NCBI RefSeq assembly: GCF_016744175.1
Contig: NZ_JADGEV010000041.1
Span: 1 to 37,395 of the forward strand
Direction of reading: 5' to 3'
DNA from: Neptunomonas sp.
Lineage (GTDB): Bacteria; Pseudomonadota; Gammaproteobacteria; Pseudomonadales; Balneatricaceae
Length of the DNA stretch: 37,395 nt
The position numbers were made by a program, and so were the translations under genes. The notes below the pieces were generated by a model. It searched no databases. It was not told the DNA's origin and was given only the letters and a program-made list of their open reading frames with translations. Position 1 is the first letter of the stretch. Each line of letters begins with the position of its first letter. Positions 17,764-25,841 of the stretch are shown here, in pieces.

Positions 17764-18927
17764 ATGCACATGTTGGAGAAACCAGCTCAAACACTATCCA
17801 TCAAAAAAAAACTGCTTGGAGTTTCCATCATTCTTCTTATGGGGATGATGTTTTTTCTGTACTTCACATATCAAACATTCACAACCAGTTTAGAAAATGA
17901 AAGAAAATCCCAAACAAAAAATTTATCTTCAACGGCAATGGGGATTATTCAACACTTCTATGATCTTGAATTGAAGGGTGAGCTTAACACCCCCGATGCA
18001 CAAAAATATGCCATGCATGCACTTGAGTCTGCCACCTATGGCGAGACTGGCTACTTTTGGATTAACAGTGGAAGTGGCGAGCTACTCATGCAGCCATTCA
18101 CACCCGATAGAGTAGGCATCAACCAGACAAATTGGACGGACATCAATGGACAATATATTTTTCGGGAATTTATAAGCAATGCCAAATCCGGTGGAGGATG
18201 GGTCTCTTATCACTGGCCTAAGCCAAACACCAAAGATGAATACCCCAAAATATCGTATGTTGACTATTTTGAAGATTGGGATTGGGTACTAGGCACTGGA
18301 GTTTATTTGGACGACATGCGCAGAAGCATATTTTGGGTGGTAGCGAAGGCATCAGGAGCATTGTTTATAGTATTTTTGATATTCGTTGCGGGGGGTGTTG
18401 CTTTAATCAATGGCTTTGCAAATCAACTTGAAGCTTTTGCTATAAAAGATGCGCTAACTAACCTCTATACAAAAAGATTTCTTTACGAAATTATTCCAGA
18501 TATTCAACGAAAGAGTTTGCGGCTTGAAGAAAAGTCTCTTGCGGTAATTTTTATGGATATCGATTTTTTTAAAAGAGTTAATGATAATTATGGTCACGCT
18601 ATGGGAGATGAAGTATTAGAAACTCTGGGCGAAGTTGTTTCTGAAAAAACAAGAGCAGATGACTACTGTATTCGTTACGGGGGAGAGGAAGTCGTTGTGG
18701 TTGGGTTCTATGATGACCTTGAGACAGCCATAATGGCGGCTAACAGGATAAGAGAGTCATTTGGTAAACGCCTATTTGTTTTTAATGGAACTGAATTCAG
18801 CGTTAGCTTAAGTGCGGGCATTGCCATATACGATAGTGAAAAAGAAACCATTCAAGAAACATTAGAACGTGCGGATAATAAATTATACGAATCAAAAACC
18901 TCTGGTAGAAACTGTGTTTCTTCGTAG
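17764..18927 (+). CDS. Membrane diguanylate cyclase with periplasmic Cache sensor
   Basis: A 387-aa protein that should make cyclic di-GMP. Order: a cytoplasmic tail, a membrane helix (about 17-38, GVSIILLMGMMFFLYF), a periplasmic single Cache-type sensor (GETGYFWINSGSGELLMQPF through DWDWVLGTGVYLDDM), a second helix (about 190-212), and a GGDEF domain. The active site is GGEEV, near residue 300, and an inhibitory-site RxxD (RADD) lies five residues before it, so product inhibition is likely. The metal-binding DIDFFKRVND is intact. AGGA precedes the ATG. It lies between dehydrogenase 2 and ETF-QO; Cache domains often bind small organic acids or amines, so the ligand could relate to the local pathway, but this is speculation. 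Confidence 0.92.
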   Translation: MHMLEKPAQTLSIKKKLLGVSIILLMGMMFFLYFTYQTFTTSLENERKSQTKNLSSTAMGIIQHFYDLELKGELNTPDAQKYAMHALESATYGETGYFWINSGSGELLMQPFTPDRVGINQTNWTDINGQYIFREFISNAKSGGGWVSYHWPKPNTKDEYPKISYVDYFEDWDWVLGTGVYLDDMRRSIFWVVAKASGALFIVFLIFVAGGVALINGFANQLEAFAIKDALTNLYTKRFLYEIIPDIQRKSLRLEEKSLAVIFMDIDFFKRVNDNYGHAMGDEVLETLGEVVSEKTRADDYCIRYGGEEVVVVGFYDDLETAIMAANRIRESFGKRLFVFNGTEFSVSLSAGIAIYDSEKETIQETLERADNKLYESKTSGRNCVSS

Positions 18928-19087
18928 ACTCCTAAGAAAAAACCTACTCAACGGCACACCTCAATATCTTACTTATCATGCTTAATAGACAACGTTAAGA
19001 CAGTGATCTATCTAATACTTACTTGATTTTTCTTTGGATAAAAAGAATTCGAAGTCATTGCTTTTTACTAACACGGGCTAGACCCGT

Positions 19088-19134
19088 ATAAAAAGACCTG
19101 TGATACGACAGAGGCTCACAACAGCACCACAGGT
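19088..19134 (-). terminator. Probable terminator after ETF-QO gene
   Basis: On the minus strand, ACCTGTG and CACAGGT can pair around a 25-base loop and are followed by CTTTTTATA. A second small hairpin (ACGGG/CCCGT) sits just beyond it in the same convergent gap and may serve the diguanylate cyclase side. The loop is long, so confidence is moderate. Confidence 0.5.
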
Positions 19135-19150
19135 GTAAATGGATACAAAA

Positions 19151-20800
19151 CTACATATTCGGGTAGTTCGGCCCTCCCATTCCTTCAGGAGTGACCCAAT
19201 GAATATTTTGTGCAGGATCCTTTATATCACACGTTTTACAGTGCAAGCAGTTCTGAGCATTGATTTGAAAACGTGGTCCCTCTTCTTCCTCAATTATTTC
19301 ATACACACCTGCCGGGCAAAAACGCTGAGCAGGTTCAGCATACATGGATAGATTTGTCGTTAGAGGAATAGAGGCATCAACAAGCTGCAAATGACAAGGC
19401 TGGTCTTCTTCATGATTCGTATTTGACAGAAACACTGAAGACAATTTGTCGAAGCTGATCTTTCCATCAGGCTTAGGGTAGCTGATCATAGAAAATTGCT
19501 TAGCCTGTTTTAGCTGAGCATAGTCCGCTTTATTATCGTGTAATGTGAAGGGCAGTTTTCCTTTAAATATATTCTGATCAACAAAGTTAAATGCCCCCCC
19601 CATAATAGTGCCAAACTTATGCAGTGCAGGCCCAAAGTTTCGACTGCGATATAGCTCATCATATAGCCAAGATGCTTCAAAGCGTGCTTTATAGTCGCCC
19701 AACTCCTTACCGCCCACACAACCCGAACTAACCGCTGCAAAAATTTCTTCTGCTGCCAGCATGCCAGACTTCATCGCGGTATGCGTCCCCTTGATTTTCG
19801 AAAAATTTAACGTACCCGCATCACATCCCACCAGCAGACCTCCTGGGAAGGTCATGCGAGGCAAGGCATTCAAGCCACCTTTGGTAATAGCTCTAGCGCC
19901 ATAGGACACGCGTGTGCCCCCCTCAAGGTGCTGTCTTAATACGGGATGCTGCTTCATTGTCTGAAACTCATCAAAGGGGCTTAAATAAGGGTTGTCATAG
20001 TTGAGATCAACAATCAGACCCACCACTACTTGACAGTTATCGGTGTGATATAGGAAGAACCCACCACTGGCATTGCCACTGAGCGGCCAACCCGTCCCAT
20101 GTAACACAAGACCTTGCTGATGTAATGCCGGATCGATGTCCCATAGCTCTTTCATACCCAAGCCATAATGTTGAGCATCCATCTCTTCACTTAAATTGAA
20201 CTTTTGATTCAACTGCTGACCCAGGTGCCCCCGACAACCTTCAGAGAATACTGTGTACTTAGCATGTAATTCCATTCCTGGCATATAGCTATCTTTAGGC
20301 TCGCCGTCAGCGCCTATACCCATATCACCTGTGGCGATACCTTTTACACTGCCATCTTCTCTAAACAATACTTCTGATGCAGCAAAACCGGGAAAAATCT
20401 CAACCCCTAGGCTTTCTGCCTGCTCTGCCAGCCAGCGACAAAAATTACCCAAACTGGCAATATAATTTCCCATATTGTGCATAGTTTTTGGCACTAGCAT
20501 ATTAGGTAGCTTTTGGGCTGTTTCTGCATCTTTTAGCAGGAACAATTGATCCTCTGTAACCGGAGTATTCAATGGAGCATTACGCGATTGCCAATCAGGA
20601 AACAACTCATCCAATGCCCGTGTTTCTATTACTGCACCAGATAAAATATGCGCACCAACCTCAGAGCCCTTTTCCACAACACAAACTGTTAGATCTAACA
20701 TATTTGCTTGAGCCTGCTGCATTAAACGACACGCAGTTGCAAGACCAGCAGGACCGGCACCGACTATCACGACATCAAACTCCATCGCTTCCCGCTCCAT
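19151..20800 (-). CDS. Electron transfer flavoprotein-ubiquinone oxidoreductase (ETF-QO)
   Basis: Membrane-associated flavoprotein that takes electrons from reduced ETF and passes them to ubiquinone. The N-terminal FAD site is VVIVGAGPAGLATA; the C-terminal 4Fe-4S domain has FCPAGVYE and NCLHCKTCDIKDP, giving the four cysteine ligands, and it ends in GGPNYPNM as usual. Length of 549 aa is standard. In-frame ATGs at 20848 and 20818 exist, but the ATG at 20798-20800 has GAGGAG six bases upstream and is chosen. It is a single gene, divergent from the aminotransferase cluster. Together with etfBA it completes the electron path from the two dehydrogenases to the respiratory chain. Confidence 0.96.
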   Translation of the reverse strand: MEREAMEFDVVIVGAGPAGLATACRLMQQAQANMLDLTVCVVEKGSEVGAHILSGAVIETRALDELFPDWQSRNAPLNTPVTEDQLFLLKDAETAQKLPNMLVPKTMHNMGNYIASLGNFCRWLAEQAESLGVEIFPGFAASEVLFREDGSVKGIATGDMGIGADGEPKDSYMPGMELHAKYTVFSEGCRGHLGQQLNQKFNLSEEMDAQHYGLGMKELWDIDPALHQQGLVLHGTGWPLSGNASGGFFLYHTDNCQVVVGLIVDLNYDNPYLSPFDEFQTMKQHPVLRQHLEGGTRVSYGARAITKGGLNALPRMTFPGGLLVGCDAGTLNFSKIKGTHTAMKSGMLAAEEIFAAVSSGCVGGKELGDYKARFEASWLYDELYRSRNFGPALHKFGTIMGGAFNFVDQNIFKGKLPFTLHDNKADYAQLKQAKQFSMISYPKPDGKISFDKLSSVFLSNTNHEEDQPCHLQLVDASIPLTTNLSMYAEPAQRFCPAGVYEIIEEEEGPRFQINAQNCLHCKTCDIKDPAQNIHWVTPEGMGGPNYPNM

Positions 20801-20936
20801 ATTCTTCTCCTCATTCATGACTGTAAATAACGTATCTACTCCCACCACTGCTATTGATTTAGCAAAGCGCGAAGTGAAATCAAGGTTACATTTATAATTA
20901 TATGAAATTTCTAAGTCAAATTTTCATGACACATAA

Positions 20937-20951
20937 ACTAGATTATCTAGT
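20937..20951. promoter_or_regulatory. Palindrome ACTAGAT-T-ATCTAGT, candidate operator
   Basis: A perfect 15-base odd palindrome in the divergent ETF-QO/aminotransferase region, containing C and G in each arm and so less easily explained by AT richness. It lies about 140 bases from the ETF-QO start and 290 from the aminotransferase start. The binding protein is unknown. Confidence 0.4.
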
Positions 20952-21089
20952 AGAAAGTAGAGAATAAAAAATCACAAATCTCAAATAAACAATAATATTT
21001 TATTAAATTTCAATAACTTAATAAAAAAATGATTACACATTTTCAAAAACACAAAAGCATCTATTAAATTACTGATTGTTTGCATAATC

Positions 21090-21125
21090 ATAGCTTATGA
21101 ATTAAAAATTATAAATTTAAGCTAT
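21090..21125 (+). promoter_or_regulatory. Extended dyad in aminotransferase leader (ATAGCTTA/TAAGCTAT)
   Basis: Eight-base arms pair perfectly across a 20-base AT-rich centre in which AATT can extend the pairing past a two-base bulge. It could act as an RNA hairpin or as a protein-binding site. Function unknown. Confidence 0.3.
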
Positions 21126-21176
21126 TGTTTTATATGAAATAAAAAAATAATTGAATAAAAAACAAGCAAACCTACT

Positions 21177-21200
21177 TGCCTTAAAAATAACACCAAGGCA
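21177..21200 (+). promoter_or_regulatory. Hairpin covering the upstream-ORF ribosome-binding site
   Basis: TGCCTT pairs with AAGGCA across a 12-base loop. The right arm contains AAGG, the Shine-Dalgarno for the short ORF that starts seven bases later, so folding would hide that site. This could couple RNA structure to translation of the aminotransferase. Confidence 0.35.
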
Positions 21201-21205
21201 GTATT

Positions 21206-21244
21206 ATGAAAAATAACAATTTAATTTCACGGAAAGCACAATGA
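21206..21244 (+). CDS. Short upstream ORF overlapping the aminotransferase start
   Basis: A 12-codon reading frame (MKNNNLISRKAQ) with Shine-Dalgarno AAGG seven bases before its ATG. Its TGA stop overlaps the ATG of the aminotransferase (ATGA), the arrangement of translational coupling. Three consecutive asparagine codons are its only compositional feature; it has one serine and no glycine codon, so classical amino-acid attenuation by those is not evident. It could be a real leader peptide or chance. Confidence 0.4.
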   Translation: MKNNNLISRKAQ

Positions 21245-22371
21245 ATACAATATCCAGTATTGACCCTAATGGCCTTCTTGAATATTCAGTGGTTTACACT
21301 GACCGCTCTCTTAACCATATGTCTCAGTCTTTCCAAGGCGTAATGAACGACATATCGTCAACTTTAAAAAAGGTTTACAACGCGCATTCAGCAGTTGTCG
21401 TTCCTGGTAGCGGCACATTTGGTATGGAAGCTGTCGCCCGTCAGTTTGCCAGCGACAGAAAATGTATGGTTATCAGGAATGGCTGGTTCAGCTACCGTTG
21501 GACTCAAATATTTGAAATGGGCAACATTCCTTCAGAGTCCATTGTCATGAAGGCCCGCAAAACTTCAGACGCATCTGATGCACCTTTTGCTCCTGCGCCA
21601 ATTGAGGAAGTTGTTGCCAAGATAAAAGCCGAAAAACCCGACGTAGTATTTGCACCGCACGTTGAAACTTCATCTGGGATGATTCTGCCAAACGATTACC
21701 TAAAGGCAATCGCCGATGCGGTTCATTGCGTAGGAGGCCTGTTTGTTTTGGACTGTATCGCCTCAGGTACGATCTGGGTGGATATGGAAGCATGTGGCAT
21801 CGATATTCTGATTAGCGCTCCTCAGAAAGGGTGGAGCGGGTCTCCTTGTTGCGCTTTGGTCATGCTGAACCAAACCGCACGCCATCGTATTGATAACACG
21901 CAAAGCGATAGTTTTGCCTGCGACCTTAAAAAATGGCTGCAAATCATGGAAGCGTACGAGAACGGTGGCCATGCTTACCACGCCACTATGCCGACAGATT
22001 CTCTTGTCCGCTTTAACCAAGTAATGAAAGAAACCCAAGAGTACGGTTTTGAAAAACTTCACCAAGCACAACAAGAACTGGGTGACAAAATCCGCTCTCT
22101 ACTCACCAGTAAAGGTATAAAAAGCGTTGCTGCTGAAGGCTTTCAAGCTCCAGGTGTTGTTGTTAGCTATACCCAAGATGAAGCTGTACACAACGGTAAA
22201 AAATTTGCAGCACAAGGTATGCAAATTGCTGCAGGTGTTCCTCTTCAGTGTGATGAACCTGAAGATTTTAGAACTTTCAGACTAGGCTTGTTTGGCTTAG
22301 ATAAATTGTACGATGTCGACACAGCAGTTTCTCGATTCGAAAAAGCACTGGATCAGATATTGGCCCGTTAA
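21241..22371 (+). CDS. Class V PLP-dependent aminotransferase (alanine/serine-glyoxylate type)
   Basis: A 376-aa fold-type I aminotransferase. The segment VVVPGSGTFGMEAVARQF binds the cofactor phosphate region; LFVLDCIASGTIWVDM carries the aspartate that contacts the pyridine nitrogen, and APQKGWSGSP holds the likely Schiff-base lysine. The family includes alanine-glyoxylate, serine-glyoxylate and aminoethylphosphonate aminotransferases. With glyA and sdaA downstream, interconversion of glycine/glyoxylate with serine or alanine is a reasonable guess. It differs clearly from what I recall of BhcA of the beta-hydroxyaspartate cycle, and no other Bhc gene is present. GGAA lies upstream of the ATG, which overlaps the stop of a 12-codon ORF. 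Exact substrates are unknown. Confidence 0.85.
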   Translation: MNTISSIDPNGLLEYSVVYTDRSLNHMSQSFQGVMNDISSTLKKVYNAHSAVVVPGSGTFGMEAVARQFASDRKCMVIRNGWFSYRWTQIFEMGNIPSESIVMKARKTSDASDAPFAPAPIEEVVAKIKAEKPDVVFAPHVETSSGMILPNDYLKAIADAVHCVGGLFVLDCIASGTIWVDMEACGIDILISAPQKGWSGSPCCALVMLNQTARHRIDNTQSDSFACDLKKWLQIMEAYENGGHAYHATMPTDSLVRFNQVMKETQEYGFEKLHQAQQELGDKIRSLLTSKGIKSVAAEGFQAPGVVVSYTQDEAVHNGKKFAAQGMQIAAGVPLQCDEPEDFRTFRLGLFGLDKLYDVDTAVSRFEKALDQILAR

Positions 22372-22420
22372 GTTACCAAATCACTTTTTAACCCCTTTTC
22401 TTCTCGCTGTTCAACACCAA

Positions 22421-22447
22421 GTTGAGGCCTGAGCGTAAGGCCTCAAC
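22421..22447 (+). repeat. Hairpin between aminotransferase and glcG-like genes
   Basis: Perfect 10-bp stem GTTGAGGCCT/AGGCCTCAAC with a seven-base loop and no U-tract. Probably an mRNA processing or stability element, or a weak terminator separating the two genes. Confidence 0.55.
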
Positions 22448-22493
22448 TCATTGAATAGTTGGATAAACATTTTCAAATAAAAGGTTATCAACG

Positions 22494-22922
22494 ATGAAAA
22501 TGGTACCAAAACTCACGCTTAGTGATGCACAAGTTATTATGCAGGCCTGTATTGAAGAAGCTGAAGTTATCGGCGTCGATATGGATATTGCTATTACCGA
22601 TGACAGTGGCAACTTACTGATATTTCAACGCATGGATAATGCTCGTATTACCAGCATTGATATCTCAATTGGAAAATCATTCACGGCCTCAGCAGCACGA
22701 AAATCAACCCGTGCCTATGGCGAAATTAGTGTTCCTGGCAAACCTGCTTTCGGAATAAATACCAGTAACCAAGGTAAATTTTCCATCGTGGCCGGCGGCC
22801 TTCCCATATTTGCTGGCGACGATATAGTCGGCGGCGTGGGCTGCAGTTCAGGCACGCCTGATCAGGATGAAATTGTAGCGCTAGCGGGTGTGGATGCTTT
22901 TAAAGCTCACATCTACCAGTAA
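22494..22922 (+). CDS. GlcG/HbpS-family protein (heme-degrading domain family)
   Basis: A 142-aa protein filling the whole GlcG/HbpS domain (formerly DUF336). Characteristic segments are MDIAITDDSGNLLIFQRMD, SIGKSFTASAARKSTRAYGE and GGLPIFAGDDIVGGVGCSSG. Some relatives bind heme or cobalamin, others accompany glycolate, diol or amine catabolic genes without a proven role. No signal peptide is seen, so it should be cytoplasmic. AAAGG lies nine bases before the ATG; a second ATG two codons in is also possible. It lies between an aminotransferase and glyA, so an accessory role in this pathway is suggested only by context. Confidence 0.88.
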   Translation: MKMVPKLTLSDAQVIMQACIEEAEVIGVDMDIAITDDSGNLLIFQRMDNARITSIDISIGKSFTASAARKSTRAYGEISVPGKPAFGINTSNQGKFSIVAGGLPIFAGDDIVGGVGCSSGTPDQDEIVALAGVDAFKAHIYQ

Positions 22923-23003
22923 CTACCCCTTATTACCTTTACCTCGTTTAGGCGCTTATATCCCATAGCGAGGCCCGTTGCTGTATTTCAGGAGAGACTA
23001 ACA

Positions 23004-24257
23004 ATGTTTAACAAACAAGACGGTATTCAAGGCTACGATGACGAACTGTGGCAAGCCATGCAACAAGAAGATACACGACAAGAAGAACACATTGAGTTGA
23101 TTGCTTCAGAAAATTATACCAGCCCTCGTGTCATGGCTGCACAAGGATCATCCCTTACCAATAAGTATGCCGAAGGGTATCCTGGTAAACGTTACTACGG
23201 AGGCTGTGAGCATGTTGATAAAGTCGAGCAACTCGCCATAGACAGAGCTTTGCAGTTATTTGGTGCAGACTACGCAAATGTACAGCCGCATTCGGGTTCT
23301 CAGGCTAACGCCGCTGTATATATGGCGCTTTGCGCACCTGGTGATACTATTTTAGGTATGAGTTTAGCTCATGGTGGCCACCTTACTCATGGCTCTAAAG
23401 TCAGCTTTTCAGGCAAAATGTATAATGCGATCCAATATGGTCTGAACGAAAAAACAGGTGAAATTGACTACGATGAAGTCGAACGCCTAGCACATGAACA
23501 TAAGCCAAAAATGATTGTGGCTGGTTTCTCAGCATACTCACGAATTGTTAACTGGCAGCGTTTCCGCGATATTGCAGATGCAACAGGCGCCTATCTGTTT
23601 GTCGACATGGCTCACATTGCAGGCTTGGTTGCTGCCGGTCTATATCCAAGCCCAGTCCCTCTAGCAGATGTTGTTACAACCACTACGCATAAAACTCTGC
23701 GCGGACCTCGTGGCGGGTTGATCATTGCAAAATCCAACCCTGATCTTGAAAAGAAACTCAATTCAGCCGTTTTCCCTGGTGGTCAAGGCGGTCCGTTAAT
23801 GCACGTTATTGCGGCCAAAGCAGTCGCTTTCAAAGAAGCATTAGAGCCAGAATTTACGACGTATCAACAGCAAGTAATTGATAACGCCCAAGCCATGGCT
23901 GAAGTGTTCATAGAGCGCGGTTATGACGTCGTATCTGGCGGTACCGATGATCACCTTTTCTTACTTAGCTTGATCAAACAAGAAATCACCGGAAAAGATG
24001 CTGACGCAGCGCTAGGGCGTGCCAATATTACGGTGAACAAAAATTCCGTACCTAACGACCCGCAATCCCCATTTGTAACCAGTGGTCTGCGAATAGGCTC
24101 ACCAGCCGTCACTAGCCGTGGCTTCAAAACGGAGCAGTGTAAACAGCTAACTCATTGGATCTGCGACATCTTAGCGGACTTAAGTAATGACTCTGTCATC
24201 GCCGAAGTAAAACAGAATGTAACAGCACTCTGTGCTGACTTTCCTGTTTATCAATAA
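23004..24257 (+). CDS. glyA: Serine hydroxymethyltransferase
   Basis: PLP enzyme interconverting glycine plus 5,10-methylene-THF with serine plus THF. Hallmarks: [20 protein letters not shown] near the N-terminus, [26 protein letters not shown], and [16 protein letters not shown] with the Schiff-base lysine at about residue 231. Its 417 aa match the bacterial standard. GGAGAG precedes the ATG. It is followed by a perfect hairpin and then sdaA. In this neighbourhood it should consume glycine and methylene-THF produced by demethylation and feed serine to SdaA. The housekeeping copy may be elsewhere. Confidence 0.97.
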   Translation: MFNKQDGIQGYDDELWQAMQQEDTRQEEHIELIASENYTSPRVMAAQGSSLTNKYAEGYPGKRYYGGCEHVDKVEQLAIDRALQLFGADYANVQPHSGSQANAAVYMALCAPGDTILGMSLAHGGHLTHGSKVSFSGKMYNAIQYGLNEKTGEIDYDEVERLAHEHKPKMIVAGFSAYSRIVNWQRFRDIADATGAYLFVDMAHIAGLVAAGLYPSPVPLADVVTTTTHKTLRGPRGGLIIAKSNPDLEKKLNSAVFPGGQGGPLMHVIAAKAVAFKEALEPEFTTYQQQVIDNAQAMAEVFIERGYDVVSGGTDDHLFLLSLIKQEITGKDADAALGRANITVNKNSVPNDPQSPFVTSGLRIGSPAVTSRGFKTEQCKQLTHWICDILADLSNDSVIAEVKQNVTALCADFPVYQ

Positions 24258-24277
24258 CCATCACACTTTGTAAATAG

Positions 24278-24302
24278 TGACTGGCTGCTCTACAGCCAGT
24301 CA
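24278..24302 (+). repeat. Hairpin between glyA and sdaA
   Basis: Perfect 10-bp stem TGACTGGCTG/CAGCCAGTCA with a five-base loop (CTCTA), followed by TCGCCTGTTTATT rather than a U-tract. A partial terminator or mRNA stability element that could set the glyA:sdaA ratio. Confidence 0.55.
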
Positions 24303-24371
24303 TCGCCTGTTTATTAAATGAATTAAGCTGCATCACCGGTAACGGTGGCACACTTATAGAGGTGACTCACA

Positions 24372-25754
24372 ATGGCTATTAGTCTGTTTGATTTGCTAAA
24401 AGTGGGGATCGGCCCATCAAGCTCACATACTGTGGGCCCAATGAAAGCCGCCTTAATGTTTGTTGAAGAATTACAAAAAAATGACCTGCTCTACAACGTG
24501 GCACGCATACAAACGCAACTGTATGGATCACTTGGCGCTACAGGTAAAGGACACGGAACCGGTTCAGCCGTCATCATGGGCCTAGAAGGTCATGCACCTG
24601 AAAGCATTAATCCGAATATCGTCGAATCTAGAGTAGCTGAGGTCAGCCAAACTAAACGTCTTAAGTTAATGAATCGCCGTGATGTTTTCTTTAATGTCGA
24701 TACAGGGATTATATTTCACCGCAAAGAAAGCCTACCGTACCACCCTAATGGCATGTCTATAACCGCCTGGAATGCAGACGGTGAAATATTGTCAGAACGG
24801 ATATATTACTCAGTGGGTGGTGGATTTGTTGTTGATGAAGAAGCGGCTGGCGCAGACCGTATTATGGAAGACGCGACTGAGCTGCCTTATCCGTTCACCA
24901 ATGGTACTGAGCTTCTTGCTATGTGTGAGAAAGATAACCTCAGCATCAGCGAACTGATGATGGAAAATGAAAAAGCGTGGCGTAGTGAAGAAGAAGTTCG
25001 CTCTGGCATTCTGCACTTATGGAAGGTCATGCAGGAATGCGTACAAAGTGGCTTTATTAATGAAGGCATACTACCCGGCGGACTGAAGGTTAAACGCCGT
25101 GCGGCAAGCCTTCACAAAGATCTTAAACAACGCACGCGTATGGATATGATCACCCCCTCTCTGGGCGCTCTGGATTGGGTCAACCTATACGCACTCGCAG
25201 TGAGCGAAGAAAATGCTGCCGGTGGCCGAATGGTTACCGCTCCTACTAATGGTGCGGCTGGAATTATTCCAGCAGTATTACATTATTATGATAGGTTTTG
25301 CCCCAATTCAGATGATGAAGGCGTTATCCAATTCCTTCTGACAGCCACCGCGATAGGCATTTTATGTAAACTCAATGCTTCTATTTCGGGTGCTGAAATC
25401 GGCTGCCAAGGCGAAGTAGGGTCAGCCTGCGCCATGGCTGCCGCTGGCCTCGCAGAAGCAACCGGAGGCACTCCCGCACAAGTGGAAAATGCTGCCGAGA
25501 TAGGTATTGAGCATAATCTTGGCTTAACCTGCGACCCGATAGGAGGTTTAGTGCAAGTACCCTGCATTGAGCGCAATGCGATGGCGTCAATGAAAGCAAT
25601 TAATGCAGCATCTATGGCGCTTCGCGGAGATGGTACTCATTTTGTCTCACTGGACCATGCCATCAACACTATGCGTGAAACTGGCTGTGACATGTCGGAT
25701 AAATACAAAGAAACCTCTCGAGGAGGCCTAGCCGTTAACGTTATCGAGTGTTAA
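24372..25754 (+). CDS. sdaA: L-serine dehydratase (iron-sulfur, single-chain)
   Basis: Deaminates L-serine to pyruvate and ammonia with a 4Fe-4S cluster. It is the one-chain form: an N-terminal beta domain beginning [19 protein letters not shown] and a C-terminal alpha domain with the cluster cysteines in [19 protein letters not shown] and VPCIERNA. The protein ends in a cysteine (VNVIEC); in the Legionella enzyme the terminal cysteine acts as a labile iron ligand, so the same tail mechanism is likely. Length of 460 aa is typical. GAGG precedes the ATG. It closes the aminotransferase-glcG-glyA cluster and is followed by a good terminator, sending glycine-derived serine to pyruvate. Confidence 0.97.
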   Translation: MAISLFDLLKVGIGPSSSHTVGPMKAALMFVEELQKNDLLYNVARIQTQLYGSLGATGKGHGTGSAVIMGLEGHAPESINPNIVESRVAEVSQTKRLKLMNRRDVFFNVDTGIIFHRKESLPYHPNGMSITAWNADGEILSERIYYSVGGGFVVDEEAAGADRIMEDATELPYPFTNGTELLAMCEKDNLSISELMMENEKAWRSEEEVRSGILHLWKVMQECVQSGFINEGILPGGLKVKRRAASLHKDLKQRTRMDMITPSLGALDWVNLYALAVSEENAAGGRMVTAPTNGAAGIIPAVLHYYDRFCPNSDDEGVIQFLLTATAIGILCKLNASISGAEIGCQGEVGSACAMAAAGLAEATGGTPAQVENAAEIGIEHNLGLTCDPIGGLVQVPCIERNAMASMKAINAASMALRGDGTHFVSLDHAINTMRETGCDMSDKYKETSRGGLAVNVIEC

Positions 25755-25796
25755 CCGTTTTTACTTTTAATTTACACCTTGTCTCACCCACACTTT

Positions 25797-25821
25797 ACCC
25801 GGTGTAAGCCGGGTCTTTTTT
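25797..25821 (+). terminator. Rho-independent terminator after sdaA
   Basis: Stem ACCCGG/CCGGGT with a six-base loop, then C and six T. It lies in the convergent gap between sdaA and a LysR gene. Confidence 0.85.
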
Positions 25822-25841
25822 ATCCCTTCTCATTTTTAATT

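Larger units (their letters stand above)
20801..21240. promoter_or_regulatory. Very AT-rich divergent region between ETF-QO and aminotransferase genes
   Basis: About 440 bases without a conventional gene. It contains a perfect 15-base palindrome at 20937-20951, an 8-bp arm dyad at 21090-21125, a short hairpin at 21177-21200 and a 12-codon ORF at 21206-21244. The glycine riboswitch was considered, but I found none of its conserved segments. The length and structure suggest regulated expression of the downstream aminotransferase-glcG-glyA-sdaA genes. Confidence 0.5.

Noticed and set aside
20801-21240. Glycine riboswitch upstream of the aminotransferase/glyA cluster
   Set aside because: I searched for the conserved GGAGAG and GAAGGGGCAA-type segments and tandem aptamer layout and did not find them; the region is AT-rich.
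21241-22371. BhcA, aspartate-glyoxylate aminotransferase of the beta-hydroxyaspartate cycle
   Set aside because: Conserved segments differ from BhcA as I recall it, and BhcB, BhcC and BhcD are absent.
22981-23003. GGAGAG before glyA as part of a riboswitch
   Set aside because: It is simply the Shine-Dalgarno placed ahead of the glyA ATG, without the remaining aptamer elements.
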